This document shows, one piece after another, positions 54,823-63,728 of a stretch of 64,000 nt of DNA (position 1 is the stretch's first letter; the number at the start of each line of letters is the position of its first letter). The notes below the pieces were generated by a model. The model saw nothing but the letters and a program-made list of their open reading frames with translations. It was not told the DNA's origin and searched no databases. Both the position numbers and the translations under genes were made by a program. Source of the stretch: Flavobacterium sp. GT3R68 (GTDB taxonomy: Bacteria; Bacteroidota; Bacteroidia; Flavobacteriales; Flavobacteriaceae); assembly GCF_007109225.1 (NCBI RefSeq), contig NZ_VJZK01000001.1, forward strand, positions 186,001-250,000, given 5' to 3'.

Positions 54823-55458
54823 ATGAAGAAATATTTATCGGAATTAATCGGAACGTTTGTTTTAGTCTTTTGTGGTACCGGAGCTATTATTATCAATCAG
54901 GAAACTGATGGCGCAATTGGACATATTGGTATTGCTATCACCGTCGGACTCATTGTAACGGCCATGATTTATGCTTTTGGAGACAAATCAGGGGCGCATT
55001 TTAATCCTGCAGTAACGATTGCATTTTCTTTGGCGGGACTTTTTAAAGTAAAAGAAGTAGCCCCCTATATTATTTCGCAAGTTGCAGGCGCATTTTTGGC
55101 AACAGGAATGTTAAAATTATTATTTCCCGACAATCTGAACTTAGGAGCCACATTGCCCTCGGGAACGCAATTACAATCCTTTATTTTAGAAATTATATTG
55201 GCTTTCATTTTGATGCTTGTGATTTTATTTACCTCCCAAGGTTCAAAAGAAGCCGGCACTATGGCTGGTATCGCAATTGGAGGAACTGTTTTGCTAGAAG
55301 CTATGTTTGCGGGCCCCATTTCAGGAGCATCAATGAATCCGGCCAGAAGTTTAGCTCCCGCAATAATTTCAGGCAACCTCGATAGCCTTTGGATATATAT
55401 CACAGCCCCAATTTTGGGAGTAGCAATAGCAACATTAGTTTGGAAATTCATTAAATAA
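54823..55458 (+). CDS. aqpS: Aquaglyceroporin, probable arsenite channel (AqpS-like)
   Basis: This 211-residue MIP channel has six helices and both pore motifs: HFNPAVT near residue 64 and SMNPARS near residue 169. It begins MKKYLSELIGTFVLVFCGTGAIIIN, a typical MIP helix 1. In an ars operon lacking an ArsB or Acr3 pump it is the likely route for arsenite efflux down its gradient, as known for AqpS in Sinorhizobium. The start at 54823 fits the first helix and does not overlap the previous gene; an in-frame ATG at 54790 would. Confidence 0.88.
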   Translation: MKKYLSELIGTFVLVFCGTGAIIINQETDGAIGHIGIAITVGLIVTAMIYAFGDKSGAHFNPAVTIAFSLAGLFKVKEVAPYIISQVAGAFLATGMLKLLFPDNLNLGATLPSGTQLQSFILEIILAFILMLVILFTSQGSKEAGTMAGIAIGGTVLLEAMFAGPISGASMNPARSLAPAIISGNLDSLWIYITAPILGVAIATLVWKFIK

Positions 55459-55470
55459 AAAATATAGACG

Positions 55471-55881
55471 ATGAAAAAAATCTTAGTCTTATGCACCGGA
55501 AACTCGTGCAGAAGTCAAATGGCACATGGCTATTTACAGCATTTTATAAAAGATAAAGCACAGGTTTACAGCGCAGGTGTAGAAATTCACGGACTGAATC
55601 CGTTTGCGGTAGGCATCATGGCGGAAGACGGAATTGACATTTCCAAACACACATCCAATCACGTAGATGAATATCAGGACATTGAGTTTGATTATGTGAT
55701 TACGGTATGTGATAATGCCAAAGAAGCCTGTCCATTCTTCCCGACTAAAACCAAAACGATACACCACAGTTTTGAAGATCCGTCCAAATCTTCGGGTACC
55801 GCCAAAGAGTTAATCGCAGAATTTCGAAAAGTGCGGAACGAAATAAAGGAATTTTCAAAAGAATTTATAACCGGAATATAA
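55471..55881 (+). CDS. arsC: Arsenate reductase, LMW-phosphatase type
   Basis: This 136-residue enzyme reduces arsenate to arsenite. The phosphatase loop CTGNSCRSQMAHG (CX5R) begins at residue 8, with the DYVITVCDNAKEACPFFP segment holding the redox cysteines near 75-83 and an HHSFEDPS loop with the acidic residue. It is the thioredoxin-coupled LMW-PTP class. It is the last gene of the ars operon; the terminator follows. Confidence 0.93.
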   Translation: MKKILVLCTGNSCRSQMAHGYLQHFIKDKAQVYSAGVEIHGLNPFAVGIMAEDGIDISKHTSNHVDEYQDIEFDYVITVCDNAKEACPFFPTKTKTIHHSFEDPSKSSGTAKELIAEFRKVRNEIKEFSKEFITGI

Positions 55882-55885
55882 AAAC

Positions 55886-55920
55886 AAAAAAAGGCTTCCC
55901 GATATGGAAAGCCTTTTTTT
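55886..55920. terminator. Bidirectional terminator between arsC and glyS
   Basis: AAAAAAAGGCTTCCC (55886-55900) pairs with GGAAAGCCTTTTTTT (55906-55920, one mismatch) around a 5-nt loop. It serves both converging genes. Confidence 0.87.
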
Positions 55921-55938
55921 TATATAATTATAAGCTAA

Positions 55939-57486
55939 TTACACTTTCGCCTTCATCAGCCAGCTTCTCATGGAAACTTCGTTTTCAATAATCGATTTCA
56001 ATTCCGTAATCTTTACGCGATCCTGCTTCATCGAATCCCGATGACGGATCGTTACCGTTTGGTCTTCCAGTGTTTGGTGATCCACCGTAATACAGAAAGG
56101 TGTCCCTAATGCATCCTGTCTTCTGTAACGGCGACCCACTGCATCTTTTTCATCATAGGCCACGTTGAAATCCCATTTCAATTCATCAATAATCTGGTGG
56201 GCAATTTCAGGCAAACCGTCTTTTTTAACTAATGGAAAAACAGCAGCTTTTGTTGGCGCCAAAACCGATGGCAATTGTAATACTGTTCTAGTCGAACCAT
56301 CTTCCAGCGTTTCTTCTTTTAAAGAATTAGAGAAAACTGCCAAAAACATTCGGTCCAGACCAACAGAGGTTTCCACCACATATGGCGTATAATTTGCATT
56401 GGTTTCGGTATCGAAATATTGCAACTTTCTGCCTGAATGTTGTTCGTGTGCTTTTAAATCGAAATCGGTTCGGGAATGGATTCCTTCCAGTTCCTTGAAA
56501 CCAAACGGGAAATTAAATTCGATATCCGCAGCAGCGTTCGCGTAATGCGCCAATTTTTCGTGATCATGGAAACGATAGTTCTCCCGGCCTAAACCAAGAG
56601 ACAAATGCCAATTCAAACGGGTACTTTTCCAGTATTCGTACCATTTCATTTCTTCGCCCGGCTTTACAAAAAACTGCATTTCCATTTGTTCGAATTCGCG
56701 CATGCGGAAAATGAACTGTCTGGCTACAATCTCGTTTCTGAAGGCTTTTCCGGTTTGTGCAATTCCAAAAGGAATTTTCATTCTTCCGGATTTCTGCACA
56801 TTCAGGAAATTGACAAAAATACCCTGAGCCGTTTCAGGTCTCAAATATAAATCCATCGCCGTATCGGCAGAAGCTCCCAATTTGGTTCCGAACATCAGGT
56901 TGAATTGCTTTACGTCAGTCCAGTTTCGAGAACCGGTTTCCGGATCGGCAATTTCCAATTCTTCGATTAAGGCTTTTACATCTTCCAGATTTTCATCCCC
57001 AAGGGATTTAGCCATTCTTTCCAGAATTTCTTTTTTTCTTGCCAGGTATTCCATCACACGAGGATTCGTCGTGATAAATTCCTGCTCATTGAAAGCATCA
57101 CCAAAACGGCCACGCGCCTTTTCGATTTCTTTTTCGGCTTTCTGGTTTAATTTTTCGGCATAATCCTCAATCAGGACGTCTGCACGGTATCTTTTTTTGG
57201 AATCTTTGTTGTCAATCAACGGGTCGTTGAAAGCATCGACGTGTCCGGAAGCTTTCCAGGTTGTCGGGTGCATCAGGATTGCGGCGTCAAGGCCGACAAT
57301 GTTTTCATGCATCTGAACCATGGATTTCCACCAATATTCCCTAATATTTTTCTTTAATTCCACTCCGTTTTGTGCGTAATCGTATACTGCACTCAACCCA
57401 TCGTAGATTTCACTTGACGGAAAAATATATCCATACTCTTTTGCATGCGAAACTACATTCTTAAATAAATCTTCTTGTTTTGCCAT
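55939..57486 (-). CDS. glyS: Glycyl-tRNA synthetase (homodimeric type)
   Basis: This 515-residue class II synthetase charges tRNA-Gly. It has the SSEIYDGLSAVYDYAQNGVELK N-terminus, motif 2 region FRNEIVARQFIFRMREFEQMEMQFF, and motif 3 VVETSVGLDRMFLAVFS. The C-terminal anticodon-binding domain holds IAHQIIDEL and VGRRYRRQDALGTPFCITVD. It is the single-chain alpha2 type. The promoter lies 4 nt before the ATG. Confidence 0.97.
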   Translation of the reverse strand: MAKQEDLFKNVVSHAKEYGYIFPSSEIYDGLSAVYDYAQNGVELKKNIREYWWKSMVQMHENIVGLDAAILMHPTTWKASGHVDAFNDPLIDNKDSKKRYRADVLIEDYAEKLNQKAEKEIEKARGRFGDAFNEQEFITTNPRVMEYLARKKEILERMAKSLGDENLEDVKALIEELEIADPETGSRNWTDVKQFNLMFGTKLGASADTAMDLYLRPETAQGIFVNFLNVQKSGRMKIPFGIAQTGKAFRNEIVARQFIFRMREFEQMEMQFFVKPGEEMKWYEYWKSTRLNWHLSLGLGRENYRFHDHEKLAHYANAAADIEFNFPFGFKELEGIHSRTDFDLKAHEQHSGRKLQYFDTETNANYTPYVVETSVGLDRMFLAVFSNSLKEETLEDGSTRTVLQLPSVLAPTKAAVFPLVKKDGLPEIAHQIIDELKWDFNVAYDEKDAVGRRYRRQDALGTPFCITVDHQTLEDQTVTIRHRDSMKQDRVKITELKSIIENEVSMRSWLMKAKV

Positions 57487-57490
57487 GGTG

Positions 57491-57498
57491 CAAAAATA
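57491..57498 (-). promoter_or_regulatory. -7 promoter element adjoining the glyS start
   Basis: On the minus strand TATTTTTG is followed by CACC and the ATG (57486), exactly as for rbfA. The mRNA would be leaderless or nearly so. No clear -33 TTTG is seen. Confidence 0.55.
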
Positions 57499-57579
57499 TA
57501 AAAAGTGAACTTAAAAAGTGATATAAATTCCGATTGAATCGTTGAATTTTGTTATTTTTATAGCTAAATCTGACCGTAA

Positions 57580-58263
57580 ATGTTCAAAAACCTGATAAAT
57601 CTTCTTTTCCCAAAAGTCTGCATGGGCTGCAAATCTTTTCTACTGACCAATGAAACTGTAATCTGTACCACGTGCCGACATGAAATCCCATTGACACAAC
57701 ACACATTGGCTCCTGAAAATGAGGCTTTCAAGAAATTTTACGGGAGGATTCCGGTGGCACATGCTTCGGCCCTGATGTATTATCATAAAAAAGGGATTGT
57801 TCAGGAAATCATCCACAGCCTGAAATACCGCGGACAGGAAGAAATTGGGACTGTGTTTGGGCACTGGTATGCCGAAGATCTGAAAGCTACAGCCCAGACG
57901 ATGCAGTTTGATGAAATTATTCCGGTTCCGCTTCATAAAAAGAGAATGCGAGAAAGAGGGTATAATCAGGTGACCACTTTTGGAAAAGGATTATCGGACG
58001 GATTAACGATTCCCTACAATCCTAAATTGTTGCAGCGAACCGCTTATTCCAAAACCCAATCGAAGAAGAATCTTTTGGGGCGTACCGAAATCGACGAAAC
58101 GGTTTTCGATGTGACTTTTGATGAAAGAGACCACAACAAACATTTCCTGCTCATCGATGATGTTCTGACGACCGGTTCGACTCTGGAAGCGTGTGGCAGG
58201 GCGTTGTTAAAAATCCCGGGAGCCAAAGTGAGTATTGCCTGCATGGCGATGTCGCATTCTTAA
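57580..58263 (+). CDS. comFC: ComFC-like amidophosphoribosyltransferase family protein
   Basis: This 227-residue protein has an N-terminal zinc-finger-like CMGCKSFLL and CTTCRHEIP. A phosphoribosyltransferase domain follows, with IPVPLHKKRMRERGYNQ and the PRPP-binding LLIDDVLTTGSTLEACG near residue 192. ComFC proteins act in DNA uptake/transformation in other bacteria. The exact role in this organism is not shown; no competence genes lie beside it. Confidence 0.9.
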   Translation: MFKNLINLLFPKVCMGCKSFLLTNETVICTTCRHEIPLTQHTLAPENEAFKKFYGRIPVAHASALMYYHKKGIVQEIIHSLKYRGQEEIGTVFGHWYAEDLKATAQTMQFDEIIPVPLHKKRMRERGYNQVTTFGKGLSDGLTIPYNPKLLQRTAYSKTQSKKNLLGRTEIDETVFDVTFDERDHNKHFLLIDDVLTTGSTLEACGRALLKIPGAKVSIACMAMSHS

Positions 58264-58288
58264 CTATTCTATGGGATTGGAGTGGTTT

Positions 58289-58366
58289 TAGCCCTGATAA
58301 AAGCGGCATCCTTTTTTGTTTTTTCTTTAAAAACAAAAAGATAGAGCGGATAGCAGGAAATAGCTC
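58289..58366 (+). repeat. Dispersed structured element, copy D
   Basis: TAGCCCTGATAAAAGCGG to GGATAGCAGGAAA. CCTG (58293-58296) pairs with CAGG (58354-58357). The hairpin is CTTTTTTGTTTTT (58311-58323) with AAAAACAAAAAG (58329-58340), one T bulged. It lies between comFC and the lipoprotein gene. Copy-like tail CTTCGACTGCGCTCAGGATGACA follows at 58372. Confidence 0.75.
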
Positions 58367-58460
58367 CCTCCTTCGACTGCGCTCAGGATGACAAATAAAA
58401 TCTAAAACGTTTCGATTACAATAAATATAATTGTTATTTTGTAGCTCTTAATTTTTGATT

Positions 58461-60062
58461 ATGATGTTGAAAAACAACTTTAAATATATTTTCCTTTTAG
58501 CACTGTTGACTATCATAGGCTGCGCTAAAAGAGGTTCCATTACCGGAGGATCGAAAGATACCATCGCACCGGTTTTGAGGATGAGCGTACCAAAGAATTA
58601 CAGCACCAATTTTAAAGGCAATACCATTAAATTGACTTTTGACGAATTCATCAAGCTGAAGGACCTTACGAAACAGATCATTATTTCGCCCCCCATGGCA
58701 ATTGCACCGACCATTACCCCAACTACGGCAAGCAAGACTATTACGATTCATTTCAATGACACGTTGCAGGCGAACACGACCTACAATATCAATTTTGGGC
58801 AGAGTATTGAGGATAATAATGAAAGTAATCCGTATAAGCAGTTTAAGTATGTGTTTTCAACCGGAAGCTATGTTGATTCGCTGACCCTGGGCGGGAGAGT
58901 AAAAGATGCGCTCAATAAGGAAGCGGATCCCAATGTTTCGGTAATGCTGTATGAAGTCAACGGAAAATTCACCGATTCTATTATTTACAAAGAAGCGCCG
59001 AGGTACATTACTAAAACGCCGGACAGCATGCAGACGTTCCTGTTTGAAAACCTGAAAGCGGGAAAATATCTTTTGGTTGCGATGAAGGATTTGAACAGCA
59101 ACAATAAATTCAATCCGAGGGATGATAAAATCGGTTTTCATAAGCAATATGTAACCGTTCCTAACGATACGGTATATGAAGTGGAATTGTTCAAAGAAAC
59201 TCCAAAATTCAAAACCCTAAAACCCGTTCAGGCTTCAGGGAACCGCTTGTTGTTGCCTTACGAAGGCAAACCTAAAGATCTGAAAATTGTTCTGAAAAAC
59301 GGAAATGATATCCTACCGACCATTGTGACGCAATTCCCTAAAAAGGATTCCGTCCAGATTTGGTACAAACCGATTAAAACCGATTCGCTGAATCTGGCTG
59401 TGACCAAAGAACAGTACAGTGCTAATTTCAATTTTAAAATCAAAGATCAGAAAAAAGATTCGTTGAGTTTTGAGGCCAAGCAAGGCGGGGTATTATCTCT
59501 TCGCGACAAATTCACATTAATTCCTTCACGACCTTTAGTGAAATTTGACAATTCGAAAATGAAGATCACGAAAGATTCAACAAACGTCGTTTTCAAGACT
59601 GAATATAACGAATTCCTGCAACAGCTGGAGTTTGACTTCGTTAAAGAACCGCTGAAGAAATACACTATAAAAATACTTCCGGGCGCGTTGACCGATTATC
59701 TCGAGCAATCCAACGATACGTTGTCGTATACATTGACTACCAAAAATACTTCCGATTACGGGAATCTAAAGGTGAACCTCCAAAACGTGAGGCAATTTCC
59801 CGTTATCGTCCAATTAATCAGTGCCAAAGGCGAGATAATAGCCTCTGAATATTCGGAAGTCAGCACGGTCATCGATTTTACCAATCTCGATCCGGCTTTG
59901 TTTACGTTGCGTCTGATCTATGACGAAAATAAAAACAAGGAATGGGATTCGGGGAACTATCTCGAAAAAACACAGGCTGAGGAAGTGATTTATTTCCCGA
60001 AAGAAATTGATGTTCGGGCCAATTGGGATGTCGACCAAATTTTTGATGTGTCTTCTAATTAA
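58461..60062 (+). CDS. Ig-like domain lipoprotein
   Basis: This 533-residue protein has a lipoprotein signal peptide with the lipobox IIGC (MMLKNNFKYIFLLALLTIIGCAK). A bacterial Ig-like domain (residues 35-130, IAPVLRMSVPKNYSTNF and FSTGSYVDSL) follows, then several beta-sandwich regions; the C-terminus includes TLRLIYDENKNKEWD. It is probably anchored in the outer membrane by its lipid. The role is unknown. ATG at 58461 or 58464 are both possible. The 3' end overlaps the convergent hydrolase gene by 8 nt. Confidence 0.83.
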   Translation: MMLKNNFKYIFLLALLTIIGCAKRGSITGGSKDTIAPVLRMSVPKNYSTNFKGNTIKLTFDEFIKLKDLTKQIIISPPMAIAPTITPTTASKTITIHFNDTLQANTTYNINFGQSIEDNNESNPYKQFKYVFSTGSYVDSLTLGGRVKDALNKEADPNVSVMLYEVNGKFTDSIIYKEAPRYITKTPDSMQTFLFENLKAGKYLLVAMKDLNSNNKFNPRDDKIGFHKQYVTVPNDTVYEVELFKETPKFKTLKPVQASGNRLLLPYEGKPKDLKIVLKNGNDILPTIVTQFPKKDSVQIWYKPIKTDSLNLAVTKEQYSANFNFKIKDQKKDSLSFEAKQGGVLSLRDKFTLIPSRPLVKFDNSKMKITKDSTNVVFKTEYNEFLQQLEFDFVKEPLKKYTIKILPGALTDYLEQSNDTLSYTLTTKNTSDYGNLKVNLQNVRQFPVIVQLISAKGEIIASEYSEVSTVIDFTNLDPALFTLRLIYDENKNKEWDSGNYLEKTQAEEVIYFPKEIDVRANWDVDQIFDVSSN

Positions 60063-60819
60063 TTGTAAAGGAGTCCTGATCATCTAGGAATCCGAGCTTT
60101 TCGCGGGTTTCAATCAACGAGTGCATGTCCAATGTTGCCATCAAAACACCTTCCTGTTGGGTTGGATCAATCATGTGCTTTCCGAGATAATTCACCATTT
60201 GGGAATGTCCGGGATAGTTATGTTTATTATGGTCGGCGCTAATTCGATTGACGCCAACGACATAACACATATTCTCAATGGCACGAGCTTTCAGCAACGC
60301 ATCCCAAGCTGAAATTCTTGGTTCGGGCCAATTGGCGACGTAGATTAGCACATCGTAATTCTCCGTGTTTCTTGAGAATACCGGAAAACGTAAATCGTAA
60401 CAAACCAACGGGCAAATTTTCCATCCCAGATAATCGACAATTAATTTCTTCGTTCCTGCCGTATAGACTTTATCTTCACCGGCCAATGTAAACAAATGTC
60501 TTTTGTCATAATGCTGGATTTCTCCTGACGGAAAAACGAACAGCAACCGGTTATAGAAGCAGTTGTTTTCTTTGATTATAATACTTCCGGTAATGGCAAT
60601 ATTATGCTTTTCGGCCAAATTCCGCAGCCATTGCACGGTTTCGCCTTCCATTGTTTCGGCTATGGCATTAGGATTCATCGTGAACCCGGTAGTGAACATT
60701 TCTGGAAGTACAATCAAATCGGCGTTTCTGTGCATCGCATTGATCTTGTCAGCGAAATAGTTTCGGTTGGCTGATGGGTTTTCCCATTGCAACGGAGCTT
60801 GGATAATGGCGATATTCAT
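60055..60819 (-). CDS. Nitrilase-family amidohydrolase (omega-amidase type)
   Basis: This 254-residue C-N hydrolase has the catalytic Glu in IVLPEMFTTGF, Lys in HYDKRHLFTLAGE and Cys in ICPLVCYDLRFPVFS, with ANWPEPRISAWDALLKARAIEN after. The sequence closely resembles YafV/NIT2-like omega-amidases, which hydrolyse 2-oxoglutaramate and similar repair substrates. The substrate is inferred. The C-terminal 8 nt overlap the convergent lipoprotein gene. Confidence 0.92.
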   Translation of the reverse strand: MNIAIIQAPLQWENPSANRNYFADKINAMHRNADLIVLPEMFTTGFTMNPNAIAETMEGETVQWLRNLAEKHNIAITGSIIIKENNCFYNRLLFVFPSGEIQHYDKRHLFTLAGEDKVYTAGTKKLIVDYLGWKICPLVCYDLRFPVFSRNTENYDVLIYVANWPEPRISAWDALLKARAIENMCYVVGVNRISADHNKHNYPGHSQMVNYLGKHMIDPTQQEGVLMATLDMHSLIETREKLGFLDDQDSFTIN

Positions 60820-60825
60820 ATTTTT

Positions 60826-63639
60826 TTATTTAATGATTATTTCATCCACAAAAATAAAAGCATCCCCACCGAAGCCCTGATGCCATTCCGGTAACTTACC
60901 ATAATTACAGGCAATGACTTTAATGTATTGCGCCTGCGTTGGATTTATACTTCCTTTGAAATCAATAATTTTGGTTTCTGTTACTTTAGCATCTATAGTG
61001 TTCTGGATTGTTTTTACCAATGTAAAATTGATATTGTCGGTTGATGTGTAGAATTCGACTTCGGTTGGCATTAAAATCCAGGAGCGGCTGTCCTGAAGGA
61101 AATTGGCGGACACTTCGGAAACTTTCTGTACTTTTTTCAAATCAACTACAGCCTCAAAATCCTGCGATTGATAGCCTTGCCAGTCCCCTTTACGCCAGTA
61201 ATCTGATCCGAAAATTCCGTCTATCAAACCATCGGAACCGCCAGCGTGGTATTGCGGATTGTATTTTGATTTGATGTTGGCAGTGTAATTGTTTGGTTTT
61301 TTGAAGAAGGTTGCGGAAATGGTGTTGCTAACTATTTTATCATTTGTTTTTTTTACCACAGAAACTGCTTTGATTATACAGGATTCATTAATTTCAAATG
61401 GCCCCTTATAAACATACGGTGGTCTTATTTTATGATCTCCAGATTCTTCTATAGTGTAATGAACGAAATATTTGTCCTGGTCATAATTTATCTCAATTTT
61501 CATTTTATCTTTAAAAGACTTTCTGTCAGCCTGAATCACTGGCGCCGCAATAATCAACGAATAAGGAATATTATTTTTTAATTTTTTAGAAGGAGTTAAG
61601 CCAAATTCCTTTCTGTTTGCTGAAAGATTTTTTGTAATCACTTTTGAAGTTCCGTCCTCAAAGTTGACTTTTATTTTGTCAAAATAAGGAACAGTGGTGC
61701 TCCATTCCGGATTACCGGGAGTCACGGCATAAATTCCTATCGAACTCAACACATACCAGGCACTCATTTGTCCGCAGTCCTCATTTCCTATTAATCCATT
61801 AGGCGTGTTTTTATAGAATTCATTCAGGATATAATGGACTTTTTCAGTCGTTTTTTCTGGCTTTCCCACGAAATTATACAAATAGGCCATATGATGACTT
61901 GGTTCGTTTCCGTGTGCATATTGCCCAATTAATCCGGTAACGTCAACTTGTTCGCGGCCAGTCGTTTTGGATTCGCTGTTAAACATTTGGTCTAGTTTGG
62001 TCTCAAATTTTTCTTTGCCACCATAAGCTATAATCATTCCTTGGATATCCTGCGGAACGAAGAAAGAATACTGCCAAGAATTGCCTTCGGTAAAATTATT
62101 ATTTACTTCCTTCGGATCAAAAGGTTTGTCCCAGCCTCCGTTTTTCTTTGGACGCATAAAACCCGTATTCCAGTCGAAAACGTTTTTCCAGCTTTGGGAA
62201 CGTTTCATGAAATATTGATAATCTTCGGATTTGTTTAAAATTAAAGCCATTTGTGCAATACACCAGTCGTCATAAGCATATTCCAATGTTTTGGAAACAC
62301 TTTCATGTTCATCATCAATAGCTATAAAACCATTTTTCTTATACGCATCCAATCCCAAGTGGTCAAGCATGGCACTGTGTTTTGCGGCTTCAAATGCTTT
62401 TTCGTAATCAAATCCTTTGATGCCTTTTGCCATTGCATCCCCCATAACCGAAACGGAATGGTACCCAATCATACAATCGGTTTCATTAGATGCCAATTCC
62501 CAAACCGGCAATCTTCCGCCGTGCTCGTATTGTTTCAGGAATGTATTGATGAAATCGGCAGTGCGTTTTTTGTCAATCAAAGTATATAAAGGATGTGCCC
62601 CACGGAACGTATCCCAAAGCGAGAAAACAGTATAGTAATCAAATCCCTCGGTTTGGTGGATTTGGTTGTCCCTGCCACGGTATTTTCCGTCGATGTCCTG
62701 TGCTATGTTCGGCTGAACCATCGTGTGATATAAAGCCGTGTAGAAAATGGCTAACTTGTCTTTATCTTCCGAAGTGACTTCAATTTTAGATAATTCGGTG
62801 TTCCAAAGTTGCTGAGCCTGTTTTTTTGCCTTTTCGAAATCCCAATCCTTTATTTCCGACATATTTAATTTCGCTCCTTCGTAACCAGTCGGCGACAGCG
62901 ATACTTTTACCAAAATGGCTTCTCCTTTTTTCACATTTTTTGAAAAACTCAGCGCCAATTCGGTTCCGGAATAAAAATCCTTCTTTTGGTCACCATTCGA
63001 CTTTTTTTTATTAATCTGCATCGGCTGGCTGAACTCAATTCTGGCATATACATATTGGTCACGGGCCCATGCCTCACTTCTTCTAAGAATCTCTATGGTT
63101 TTCGAATCGATAATCCGGACTTCACCATACAACAGCTTATCACGATGATTCAGGTCGAGAATAATATTGGCCGGACCATTGGCATTAAAAGTATATTTAT
63201 GGAAGCCTACACGAGCCGAAGAAGTCAATTCGACATCGATATTGTGTTTACCTAATTTTACGCTATAAAACCCGGCTGTTGCTTTTTCATTCTGATGGGA
63301 AAAAGCAGAAGCATATACTTTGTTGTCAAAACTGGGTTCGCCCATTGTTGGCATCAGTAAAATATCACCAAAATCGGAAACACCCGTTCCATTGAGATGG
63401 GTATGCGAGAAGCCGTAAATCACATTGTCAGTGTAATGATATCCGCCGCAACCGTCCCAACTTCCGTCGATTCTGGTATCGGGAGACAGCTGCACCATCC
63501 CGAAGGGAACCGTAGCACCCGGAAAAGTATGGCCATGTCCGCCTGTTCCAATAAATGGGTTAACATATTGCTGCAAATTAGCTTGGGCGATACAGGCAAT
63601 CGGAAGGAGAAAAAGGAATTGGAAAAAGAATTTCTTCAT
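60826..63639 (-). CDS. GH92 family glycosidase with C-terminal F5/8-type domain
   Basis: This 937-residue exported enzyme has a signal peptide (MKKFFFQFLFLLPIACIAQA) followed by the GH92 motifs VNPFIGTGGHGHTFPGAT, VPFGMVQLSPDT and GCGGYHYTD. The catalytic core has FSLWDTFRGAHPLYT and GNEDCGQMSAWYVLSS near residue 620. A chitobiase/FN3-like module (about 720-800) and an F5/8 type C-like domain (about 805-937) follow. GH92 enzymes are exo-alpha-mannosidases, here for host or algal mannans. The ATG at 63639 is chosen because the signal peptide begins there. TATATTTG (minus strand, 63657-63664) is a likely -7 element. Confidence 0.93.
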   Translation of the reverse strand: MKKFFFQFLFLLPIACIAQANLQQYVNPFIGTGGHGHTFPGATVPFGMVQLSPDTRIDGSWDGCGGYHYTDNVIYGFSHTHLNGTGVSDFGDILLMPTMGEPSFDNKVYASAFSHQNEKATAGFYSVKLGKHNIDVELTSSARVGFHKYTFNANGPANIILDLNHRDKLLYGEVRIIDSKTIEILRRSEAWARDQYVYARIEFSQPMQINKKKSNGDQKKDFYSGTELALSFSKNVKKGEAILVKVSLSPTGYEGAKLNMSEIKDWDFEKAKKQAQQLWNTELSKIEVTSEDKDKLAIFYTALYHTMVQPNIAQDIDGKYRGRDNQIHQTEGFDYYTVFSLWDTFRGAHPLYTLIDKKRTADFINTFLKQYEHGGRLPVWELASNETDCMIGYHSVSVMGDAMAKGIKGFDYEKAFEAAKHSAMLDHLGLDAYKKNGFIAIDDEHESVSKTLEYAYDDWCIAQMALILNKSEDYQYFMKRSQSWKNVFDWNTGFMRPKKNGGWDKPFDPKEVNNNFTEGNSWQYSFFVPQDIQGMIIAYGGKEKFETKLDQMFNSESKTTGREQVDVTGLIGQYAHGNEPSHHMAYLYNFVGKPEKTTEKVHYILNEFYKNTPNGLIGNEDCGQMSAWYVLSSIGIYAVTPGNPEWSTTVPYFDKIKVNFEDGTSKVITKNLSANRKEFGLTPSKKLKNNIPYSLIIAAPVIQADRKSFKDKMKIEINYDQDKYFVHYTIEESGDHKIRPPYVYKGPFEINESCIIKAVSVVKKTNDKIVSNTISATFFKKPNNYTANIKSKYNPQYHAGGSDGLIDGIFGSDYWRKGDWQGYQSQDFEAVVDLKKVQKVSEVSANFLQDSRSWILMPTEVEFYTSTDNINFTLVKTIQNTIDAKVTETKIIDFKGSINPTQAQYIKVIACNYGKLPEWHQGFGGDAFIFVDEIIIK

Positions 63640-63665
63640 GTCGGAATATTGTTTCCCAAATATAA

Positions 63666-63702
63666 AAAAAACGCATCCAACTTTTACGTTGAATGCGTTT
63701 TT
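63666..63702. terminator. Bidirectional terminator between the GH92 gene and the partial gene
   Basis: AAAAACGCATCCAAC (63667-63681) pairs with GTTGAATGCGTTTTT (63688-63702, one mismatch) around a 6-nt loop. On the minus strand it terminates the upstream partial gene. Confidence 0.82.
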
Positions 63703-63728
63703 AACTAGTACTGTTTTGAGATTAATTT

